Of a stretch of 6,911 nucleotides of DNA, positions 1 to 5,967 are shown piece after piece. Position numbers and translations under genes: made by a program. Numbering within the stretch: position 1 is the first letter of the stretch; each line of letters begins with the position of its first letter. Origin of the DNA: Thermoplasmata archaeon (lineage in GTDB: Archaea; Thermoplasmatota; B47-G6; B47-G6B; 47-G6). Under the pieces are notes generated by a model, which searched no databases, was not told where the DNA came from, and was given only the letters and a program-made list of their open reading frames with translations. Location of the stretch: NCBI GenBank assembly GCA_003663565.1, contig QMTT01000042.1, positions 1 to 6,911 on the forward strand, given 5' to 3'.

Positions 1-87
1 CATTTCGTTATTGTCACAGGGAAACTTTAGCTCGTAAGTACCAATACTAGAATATCTAGGAGATATCTTTTTTGGTACTAGATTCAT
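1..87 (-). CDS. Start of an unidentified phage gene, cut by the left window edge
   Basis: The frame opens with ATG at 87-85 and stays open for 29 codons to base 1. The peptide begins MNLVPKKISPRY and ends at the edge with ...CDNNEM. It overlaps the last 32 bases of the 63-aa gene in another frame, so translation of the two is probably coupled. The start is chosen because a very strong Shine-Dalgarno sequence (88-100) lies directly in front of it, and because the other two minus-strand frames here contain stops. I do not recognise the product from so short a piece. Its place after the capsid and two small genes fits a head-completion, head-tail adaptor or tail protein, which is inference from gene order only. 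Confidence 0.72.
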   Translation of the reverse strand, partial: MNLVPKKISPRYSSIGTYELKFPCDNNEM

Positions 88-247
88 GATCACCGCCTTT
101 AGTCACAGCTTTAGGTTTAGGAGTCTCCACTGGTTGTACACTTGATATTACATCTAAGGTATACTCCTTAATTAAGTTCTCAATCCTGCGTTTAATAATA
201 CTATCAGGATTAGTCATGTGTATAATCTTGCCTATCAATTCATTCAT
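56..247 (-). CDS. Small 63-aa phage protein of unknown function
   Basis: The protein has a charged, probably helical first half (residues about 1-37, with IGKIIHM, SIIKRRIENLIKEYTLDVI) and a polar, Pro/Lys/Ser-rich, probably disordered tail (about 38-63). No signal peptide, membrane segment or cysteine is visible and I recognise no family. It begins 9 bases after the 106-aa gene ends. Its Shine-Dalgarno GGGAG (257-253, 5 bases from the ATG) shares a base with the stop of that gene, which suggests coupled translation. Its end overlaps the next gene by 32 bases, so part of the tail sequence also serves as that gene's ribosome binding site. Position after the capsid gene hints at a head-completion or small virion protein, but nothing in the sequence shows this. 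Confidence 0.75.
   Translation of the reverse strand: MNELIGKIIHMTNPDSIIKRRIENLIKEYTLDVISSVQPVETPKPKAVTKGGDHESSTKKDIS
88..100 (-). promoter_or_regulatory. Near-complete Shine-Dalgarno site for the gene at 1-87
   Basis: Read on the minus strand the site is AAAGGCGGTGATC followed directly by ATG. The full complement of the canonical 16S rRNA 3' end is TAAGGAGGTGATC, so 11 of 13 positions match, with one mismatch at the first base and one in the middle of the core. Five bases separate the GGCGG core from the ATG, a normal spacing. The site lies inside the coding sequence of the 63-aa gene, where it encodes part of that protein's tail (residues TKGGDH). It decides the start of the downstream gene. 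Confidence 0.75.
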
Positions 248-256
248 AATTACTCC

Positions 257-577
257 CTATCCAACGTTATCTTCCAGTGTCATATAGTACTTACCGGCTG
301 TAGTAGCTGATGTAACACTAATACTATGTACACCACGGTTATCTCTTAGTCCATGCTGACTTAGTTCTATTGCAGTAACAGATGCCGAACCAGTACCAGT
401 ATCTAGTGCTATAGTATCTAATCCACTAGATGCGTTAATAGTAATAGCATTAGATGCTGTATCGTTAATAGCTATCATCTTAGTAATCTTAACTTGAGAG
501 CCAAGTCCTTGAATATCACCAAGAGTAAACACTGTAGTAGTCCCTATTCCTGCCACTCCTATAATCGTTCTTATCAT
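257..577 (-). CDS. Small beta-rich protein after the capsid gene, possible decoration or head protein
   Basis: The 106-residue product is rich in Thr, Ser, Ala, Gly, Ile and Val, in alternating patterns typical of beta strands (KITKMIAINDTASNAITINA, then TIALDTG, SASVTAIELS, HSISVTSA, KYYMTLED). It has no cysteine, no clear signal peptide and no coiled coil. The N-terminus (MIRTIIGVAGIGTTTVF) is hydrophobic but too broken for a convincing membrane helix. It is the first gene after the probable major capsid gene, a common place for capsid decoration or head-fibre proteins. That role is inference, since I do not recognise the family. The start is supported by GAAGGA at 590-585, 7 bases ahead of the ATG. 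The ten bases ATGTATTATG around this start are the same as at the capsid start. It could instead be a head-tail connector or stopper. Confidence 0.8.
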   Translation of the reverse strand: MIRTIIGVAGIGTTTVFTLGDIQGLGSQVKITKMIAINDTASNAITINASSGLDTIALDTGTGSASVTAIELSQHGLRDNRGVHSISVTSATTAGKYYMTLEDNVG

Positions 578-608
578 AATACATTCCTTCTAATTTAATT
601 TAAGTATA

Positions 609-630
609 GGCTGGAGTATCACCCCCAGCC
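609..630 (-). terminator. Stem-loop after the capsid gene: weak terminator, processing or stability element
   Basis: On the minus-strand transcript GGCUGG (630-625) pairs with CCAGCC (614-609). Two further pairs, G-U and G-C, extend the stem to 8 bp closed by a GUGAUA loop. On the plus strand the G-U position would be an A-C mismatch, so the structure favours minus-strand RNA. It sits 21 bases after the capsid stop and upstream of the 106-aa gene. No run of U follows (the RNA continues UAUACUUAAAUU), so it is not a classical strong intrinsic terminator. Partial termination, RNase processing, or protection of the capsid message from 3' exonucleases all fit. The stem is plain in the sequence; its function is inferred. 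Confidence 0.45.
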
Positions 631-633
631 GTT

Positions 634-645
634 TATAGTACTATA
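634..645. other. 12-bp perfect palindrome TATAGTACTATA in the intergenic gap
   Basis: TATAGTACTATA reads the same on both strands. It lies between the stop of the capsid gene (652-654) and the stem-loop at 609-630, in the largest gap of the window. It could be a protein-binding site. Its TATAGT half could also act as the -10 of a minus-strand promoter, with TTGATG further upstream inside the end of the capsid gene as a poor -35 at 15-bp spacing. Neither role is demonstrated. In AT-rich DNA such a palindrome can arise by chance. Confidence 0.3.
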
Positions 646-651
646 CAGATA

Positions 652-2997
652 TTACATAGACATCAATGGAGAGATATCAATTACCATCTGATCTTCAGGG
701 TTCTTAACTTCCAATAGTCTAGATGCTTGAGCTCCTTCATACTGTACGTTCACAGCGTGATTAGGTTGTAAGCCTTGGAATACTTGGTCAGGAAATCCTT
801 TATGTGAATATGTAACGATATCATTCTTATTAAGTAATAAGATTAACCATCTAGGATCTACTTTCTCTTTACCAAGTAAGAAGCGTGGTGCTTTAAACTT
901 AGGTGCGAAATCAAGTGAGTCATCAATTACAAAGTTAATAGTATCACCATCAACTCCTACATAAGAGAATGTCTCAAAGTTAAGATCAACTGTACCAGGA
1001 GCGTTGTATCTAATCTCAGTACCAAATGGATTACCAACTTGAGTAACTGCACTAGCGTTCTTAGCGTAAGTTAATCCAAGTGTATTAACAACTTGTCTAG
1101 AAACGATAGCAGTATAAACTGTTCGCTTACCAAACTCTTTCTTCCAGCTAATACCCTTGAGTACTTTTTCACAGAACTCTATAACAGCATAACCAAGGTC
1201 AGCACTTTGTTTAGGATCATATCCTGGACGTCCCATGTAGAAAGGAATTCTAGCCCATGTTAACTGGAATGTACTGTAGTCTAATAGACCACTAGTTTTA
1301 CCAGCATACTCACCATCTAAACCAGCTCCACTATTATACGCAAATGTACTAATAGGAGTATTACCGTTTAAGTTCTGTCCAAAGTCTAACTTACCAAGTA
1401 ACAATGTAGCATTGATACCAGTATAAAACTTCTCTAAGTGTTCCATTCTATCAGCGTCATAAGTGTTTCCACCTTGTACATCTGTAGTCTCTTGTAGTCT
1501 TGTACGACCCCATGGTACCGATCTAAAGATCTGCATGAAATTCTTACCACGACCTTCAGTATTAGATGGGTAACCACCCTCTACTTTAGATAGATCAAAA
1601 GCACCAGATGCATCAGCAGCAGATTGCATATCATAGTTATAGTTAAGTACAAGTCGTCTACCAATTCTAGAGAATCCCTCTGGTGACATACCAATAGCTG
1701 GCATAAAGAATCTATTATATGGAGAGTGAGCATGTTCAATACCACTAACAACTCCAGTAGTATTAGAATACTGAGCAGTGTTAACTTCTTCAACTAGAAA
1801 TCCAGTAGGTATGTCACTAACCTTATTAACACCAGTTAATGTTTGAGCACCTTCTGCTTTGAAGATAGCACCTGCATAATAAGTCTTAGAGTTATCAACT
1901 ACAGTACCGGCAGTTACGATGTAATGTTGTCCTGCAATTATACCAGTAATACCGGTATTAGGTTTCTCTAAGTATGGAAAGTTAGTCTCAGCCATATCAA
2001 ATATCAATATAAACTTGTTAAGATCAGAAGTCCAAATGAAACGTCTAAGTCCCATCATACGATTAGTGAAGCCCTCTAGCTTAGCACCAACTTTAGTATA
2101 GATGATATCCCAAATCAAATGAGTCATCTTAGAGCTACCCTCGGTATATGTATAGCTAAATGTTTTAATACCACTAGCACTAGCATCAGTACCAACACCA
2201 TTACTCAATGAAGCGTCGTCCATCCAATCTACTGCAATACCCTCAGCATTGTTTAAAGTATAATCTCTATTACCAAGTACTTTAGATAATAGCCAGATGA
2301 AATCTTCAGGTCTTCCTTGTGTATCATTAGCTCCACGCCCATATGCTAATACAAACGACTCTTTAGTACCATCACTAAATGCAACTGGTACAGAAGCAGT
2401 CTCTTTAAGTTCACCCATGATACCTTGAGAGATACCATTATCAGTTGTCTTATAAGCGTACTTAACTGAGTCACTAATAAAAATAGTTGAACTAGCAGTA
2501 AGAGTACCACCTAGGTCATTAGTGCTACTAAGATTTCTAGTACCAGAATCTAAGTCACAAGATGCAGATTGGAACTGTAACTTACCACCCATCTCATTAA
2601 GTGATCCAAGAGCACTAGAGATATCTGAAGACGCACCAGTACCCCATGCTGAACTTGCAGAGTTAGATCCGTAATAGTCTCTAGTTCTTAACGCACTGAA
2701 TGGCATAAACTTCATACCTTTCTCGTTATCATACTTATCAATCCAAGTATGCATTAGTTTACTAATAGATGCACCGTTAGATACTTTCTCAAATATCTTC
2801 ATCATAGGTAACGATCTAAGAGCATTGTTTCTCATGTTATCATCAATATTTATTACATACTTACGTTGATCTAACAAACCAACTTCAGAGCCCTGTCTTC
2901 CTGACTCATGTGCGTAAGCAGTCTTAACTGGAAAGTTGTTCCAGAATTCGCTAGTTCCAGTTGCTTGTGCTGTTCCATTATTTATTTTAAGTGCCAT
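652..2997 (-). CDS. Probable major capsid protein, unusually large (781 aa)
   Basis: This product most likely forms the icosahedral shell. It follows portal and scaffold-like genes, the usual place of the major capsid gene. Residues about 51-95 (LPMMKIFEKVSNG ... HTWIDKYDNEKG) resemble the N-terminal part of HK97-fold capsid proteins of the SU10/DUF5309 type, where a small folded segment ends in a W-x-D signature. Residues about 486-545 (NFMQIFRSVP, then RMEHLEKFYTGINATLLLGK) resemble that family's later N-x-x-QIF segment and long spine helix. The C-terminal part (about 620-781) has alternating strands fitting the A and P domains. Such proteins are usually about 300-450 aa; here some 385 residues (about 101-485) separate the two patterns. 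That stretch is Ser/Gly/Thr-rich at 111-180 and holds a small beta-domain motif at about 350-395. The start is supported by AAAGGA (3011-3006) 8 bases ahead of the ATG. Similarity is judged by eye; a different large virion protein is possible but less likely. Confidence 0.75.
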   Translation of the reverse strand: MALKINNGTAQATGTSEFWNNFPVKTAYAHESGRQGSEVGLLDQRKYVINIDDNMRNNALRSLPMMKIFEKVSNGASISKLMHTWIDKYDNEKGMKFMPFSALRTRDYYGSNSASSAWGTGASSDISSALGSLNEMGGKLQFQSASCDLDSGTRNLSSTNDLGGTLTASSTIFISDSVKYAYKTTDNGISQGIMGELKETASVPVAFSDGTKESFVLAYGRGANDTQGRPEDFIWLLSKVLGNRDYTLNNAEGIAVDWMDDASLSNGVGTDASASGIKTFSYTYTEGSSKMTHLIWDIIYTKVGAKLEGFTNRMMGLRRFIWTSDLNKFILIFDMAETNFPYLEKPNTGITGIIAGQHYIVTAGTVVDNSKTYYAGAIFKAEGAQTLTGVNKVSDIPTGFLVEEVNTAQYSNTTGVVSGIEHAHSPYNRFFMPAIGMSPEGFSRIGRRLVLNYNYDMQSAADASGAFDLSKVEGGYPSNTEGRGKNFMQIFRSVPWGRTRLQETTDVQGGNTYDADRMEHLEKFYTGINATLLLGKLDFGQNLNGNTPISTFAYNSGAGLDGEYAGKTSGLLDYSTFQLTWARIPFYMGRPGYDPKQSADLGYAVIEFCEKVLKGISWKKEFGKRTVYTAIVSRQVVNTLGLTYAKNASAVTQVGNPFGTEIRYNAPGTVDLNFETFSYVGVDGDTINFVIDDSLDFAPKFKAPRFLLGKEKVDPRWLILLLNKNDIVTYSHKGFPDQVFQGLQPNHAVNVQYEGAQASRLLEVKNPEDQMVIDISPLMSM

Positions 2998-3031
2998 AAT
3001 ACATATCCTTTACTTTAATTAGTCTTATTAG

Positions 3032-3871
3032 TTAATAGTTGTCGGAGCTACTGTCATAGTTATATAACGGTCTAGTGCTTACATTTCTTACTTGATTCTC
3101 ATTTGTCACACTAAAGTTCGCCATATTTAAACTTAGTGCATCATCTTTCTTTTGTTGCTCAATGATACTCTGTTGTTTCTGTGACATAGCTTCGCCAGCT
3201 TGTCCCATGACAAATTGATACAAGTTCTCTAGTGGGATATTCTTTAGCGTCTCAAATACTACATTAGGATTAACACGATTGTGTAGTGCCATTTGAGCCA
3301 ACTCTTTACGGAACATATCATTCTGAGGTTGTGGTACTTGATTCGTTTGATGTGTTTGATATGTTTGTTGTACAGTCTGTGGTATAACTGGTGCTACGGG
3401 TACAACAGGTACTGTAGGAGCTACGGCTGTAGGCGTATTAACGTTTATATCACTACTGTCTTCGCCAAATATATTGGCTAGGAAATCATTCTTATCCACT
3501 GGTGCTTGTTCAACTGTCGGTTGTATTGATTGTTGTACATTCACTTGTGGTACTATAACCTGCTCTGTTTGTTGTGGAACATACGTAGGTTGCTGTATCA
3601 TCTGTGGTTGTATTGGGTTAACATTCTCTTTAGGGGGTATACCACTAAAGCTATCTATTATCTGTTCATACTCCGCACGGTTAAGATTAGCTATTCTTTC
3701 ATCTGTGAAATCATAACTATCTCTTCCACTAGGCTGTGGAGTCACTGGTTCAGGCTCCGTATATAATCCAAATCCACTTCTTACTCTCTCACGTTCACCA
3801 GCATTAAACTCCTCTATAGATATTCTACTTGCTGGTGCTTCTTGTATTGCTGTGTTATTACCAAATGCCAT
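3032..3871 (-). CDS. Gln/Pro-rich probable scaffolding or capsid-assembly protein
   Basis: The 279-residue protein lies between portal and capsid genes, the common position of a scaffolding protein, which sits inside the prohead during assembly and is later released. Residues 1-80 are charged and polar. Residues about 85-125 and 141-184 are Gln-, Pro- and Val-rich and almost surely disordered. Between them lies a short ordered-looking island, NDFLANIFGEDSS (128-140). Residues about 185-243 look helical (FRKELAQMALHNRV, VVFETLKNIPLENLYQFVMGQ, then a Gln/Lys-rich stretch), and the last 35 residues are Asn/Ser-rich. A helical C-terminal region that binds capsid protein is typical of scaffolds in general, but no family is recognised. 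GGGGAG at 3884-3879 supports the start with 7-base spacing; the gap after the portal stop is 17 bases. It could instead be an inner capsid protein. No protease motif is evident. Confidence 0.6.
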   Translation of the reverse strand: MAFGNNTAIQEAPASRISIEEFNAGERERVRSGFGLYTEPEPVTPQPSGRDSYDFTDERIANLNRAEYEQIIDSFSGIPPKENVNPIQPQMIQQPTYVPQQTEQVIVPQVNVQQSIQPTVEQAPVDKNDFLANIFGEDSSDINVNTPTAVAPTVPVVPVAPVIPQTVQQTYQTHQTNQVPQPQNDMFRKELAQMALHNRVNPNVVFETLKNIPLENLYQFVMGQAGEAMSQKQQSIIEQQKKDDALSLNMANFSVTNENQVRNVSTRPLYNYDSSSDNY

Positions 3872-3888
3872 AGCATCTCTCCCCTAGT

Positions 3889-5967
3889 TTATAGTAGTAT
3901 ATCACCCAGTGTCTCAGGTGCTTCATCCTTAGAGTCCTTAGCCTCTTTAATAGCCTCAGTCTCTAGTACGCTTAACTTTGCTTTAAGTAGCTCTATCTCA
4001 TGGTTAGCCTTCATACGTTCCTCTTTAATTACCTGATGGGACTGTAAGCCCTCTATCTTCTTACGAACGTACCCTTTGTTCTTAATATCGTCAAGCTGCT
4101 TCTTAGCCTTATACATGTGCTCTTGTTCTATACCAGCCATCTTACCTTGTGATACAATACCTTCTAACTGACTTATACGAGCCTTAAGTTCTTCTACTAG
4201 ATGACGGAACTGTTCATTCTCTGACATCAAACTTCTATTCATAGAAGCACGTTCAGCTATACGTTCAGCATCCTCTATAGGTGATCTCTTAATTATATCC
4301 TCATCATCAATGTGAAGTCCTGCTTGTTTCATAGCCATTAGTCTATCGAACTGTTGTAATAGATAACTAGAACTATATGACATAGCTACTACATGTACAT
4401 CTATATTATCATCCATCAATGGATTGTACATATCTTGTAGGGACACATAGAAAGCTTTATCAGCCCTAGCATTAGATAAATCAGTTTCTACCTGATTAGG
4501 ATTATCTCCCATCTCTAGTCTATGCTTCTTATAGCGATTAACACTATCCTGGTTATCTAAGTTAAGTCCTGCTTTAGAGAGTATTGAGTATCTCTTTATT
4601 TTCTCATCTCCATTAGCAATATATAATACTCTATCTTTGGGTACATATGCTCTATAATACTGTATTGTTACCCGCCCTACTTGTGATATAGCAGAATCTA
4701 AATGACCCAGTGCTAACTTCATAGAGTCTAATACAGCTTCTCTTTTACTTATCATATCCTTACGTTCTCGTTCGGTAGCATCATTGAAGCCTAACATCTG
4801 ATTAGGCATAGTCATGAATTCCTGTTCTGACATAAAGAAGTTTAATAGACCAAACCATGCTTGATTCAATGGCTGTCCTGCTACAGTATATGGAGTAACA
4901 CCACCTCTATCTTTCTTAATCATAAAGTATCGTTCACCAGCACCATACTGACTACGCCATGCTTTCATATCGCCATCTACCATATCCTCTGTAAGGAAAG
5001 TTTCGGGATTACTATTACGTCTAGCTCCTTCCATAGTGATATTGATAGACGAGTTAATGAAATCGTTAACCTCTTTAAGGTAGTGCCCTTCACCAACCCT
5101 ATATGGATTGTTAACAAAATCTACATAGTATGGTATAATAGGGAAGTCTATAATAGACTCAGGTAATACAGTACAATGTATGTAATTATACCCTACTATT
5201 ACTTCCTTCTTTATACGTGTACGTATTCCACCATTATATGCTTCTATATACTTATGATATCCCTCATAGATCTTAACGTTACGTTTACTAGTATCTACCA
5301 TTCTCTCTACGGATACATCATCAGTAGATCCAGTCCTAGAGTTTATATAGGTCTTATTGGTCCAACCATCTGGCATACCTGTATCAAAGTCTGTTATACC
5401 ATATAATACTTTTGCTCGTTCAATAGGTATCCATCTCTTTATATAGATATACTCAGCATCTCTAAATAGACTATCCTCACTATTGGGATCTACCACAACT
5501 TGTGAGTAGTCTAATCCCTCAAATACTGGTAGTCCTTTAGTATTCAGCTTAACATGGAAGTACCCTATGTTATCTCCATCACCATACATAACAACATTTC
5601 TTAATGTATCCATACCATTACTATTATAGAATGATGTATCAAGTAATTGTCCATATAGACTAGATAACACAGCATCATCTCCACTATGAGGTATAACATT
5701 ATACTTAGGTTTATTAGCAGTCTTTAGTCCCACCATACCATTTAGTATCTTACGCATCCTGTTAAGCGTTAATGTCTCCTTACCATTAGCTTCTCTAGCT
5801 ATGATCTCAGTATCTAACCACTGCTTACCGAACCTATAGTCTCTATTCTCCTTGCAGTCTTTCTGATGAGCCCAGTAGTTTAGACCCTCATAGAATGCTA
5901 ATCTATCACGTAACTCTTTGGTATCCTTAGTACTAAGCTTAGTGATACCATTTGTATTTAGATTCAT
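3889..5967 (-). CDS. Portal protein, P22-like type
   Basis: The portal is the dodecameric ring at the capsid vertex through which terminase pumps DNA and to which the tail attaches. The N-terminal region (YWAHQKDCKENRDYRFGKQW, then LTLNRMRKILNGMVGLKTANKP followed by KYNVIP) matches the pattern of P22-like portals, where an Asn-led helix is followed by G-x-x-x-x-N+P and x-V-x-P. A Gly-Asp-Gly turn and VVVDPNSED (about 160-170) also fit. Residues about 565-683 are charged and helical with heptad-like stretches, like the C-terminal helical region of the family. The start is placed at ATG 5967-5965, giving 692 aa: AAGGA (5980-5976) lies 8 bases before it and it overlaps the terminase stop as ATGA. 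The ATG at 5976, giving 695 aa (MAFMNLN), is the alternative, but the only SD runs straight into it with no spacing. Recognition is by eye. Confidence 0.87.
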   Translation of the reverse strand: MNLNTNGITKLSTKDTKELRDRLAFYEGLNYWAHQKDCKENRDYRFGKQWLDTEIIAREANGKETLTLNRMRKILNGMVGLKTANKPKYNVIPHSGDDAVLSSLYGQLLDTSFYNSNGMDTLRNVVMYGDGDNIGYFHVKLNTKGLPVFEGLDYSQVVVDPNSEDSLFRDAEYIYIKRWIPIERAKVLYGITDFDTGMPDGWTNKTYINSRTGSTDDVSVERMVDTSKRNVKIYEGYHKYIEAYNGGIRTRIKKEVIVGYNYIHCTVLPESIIDFPIIPYYVDFVNNPYRVGEGHYLKEVNDFINSSINITMEGARRNSNPETFLTEDMVDGDMKAWRSQYGAGERYFMIKKDRGGVTPYTVAGQPLNQAWFGLLNFFMSEQEFMTMPNQMLGFNDATERERKDMISKREAVLDSMKLALGHLDSAISQVGRVTIQYYRAYVPKDRVLYIANGDEKIKRYSILSKAGLNLDNQDSVNRYKKHRLEMGDNPNQVETDLSNARADKAFYVSLQDMYNPLMDDNIDVHVVAMSYSSSYLLQQFDRLMAMKQAGLHIDDEDIIKRSPIEDAERIAERASMNRSLMSENEQFRHLVEELKARISQLEGIVSQGKMAGIEQEHMYKAKKQLDDIKNKGYVRKKIEGLQSHQVIKEERMKANHEIELLKAKLSVLETEAIKEAKDSKDEAPETLGDILL

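Noticed and set aside
1581..1793. Minus-strand open frame of 70 codons, Leu-rich and membrane-like
   Set aside because: It lies inside the capsid gene in another frame. The Leu-rich peptide is what frame-shifted AT-rich coding DNA gives.
652..2997. Fusion of two genes as the explanation for the 781-aa protein
   Set aside because: The HK97-like patterns lie at both ends with the extra sequence in the middle, and no internal SD-plus-ATG at a domain border stood out. An insertion fits better than an end-to-end fusion, though this was judged by eye.
3293..3766. Overlapping plus-strand open frames of 62-80 codons opposite the scaffold-like gene
   Set aside because: They mirror the low-complexity Gln/Pro codons of the minus-strand gene, giving odd Cys/Gly- or Trp/Tyr-rich peptides. 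They overlap each other and lie opposite a well-supported gene.
3842..4036. Plus-strand Ser-rich open frame of 64 codons
   Set aside because: It is the antisense of the charged helical portal C-terminus and spans the portal/scaffold junction; no supporting feature was seen.
4861..5406. Plus-strand open frames of 101 and 76 codons opposite the portal gene
   Set aside because: They lie wholly opposite a clear portal gene, the peptides have no recognisable domain, and nothing else in the window is coded on the plus strand.
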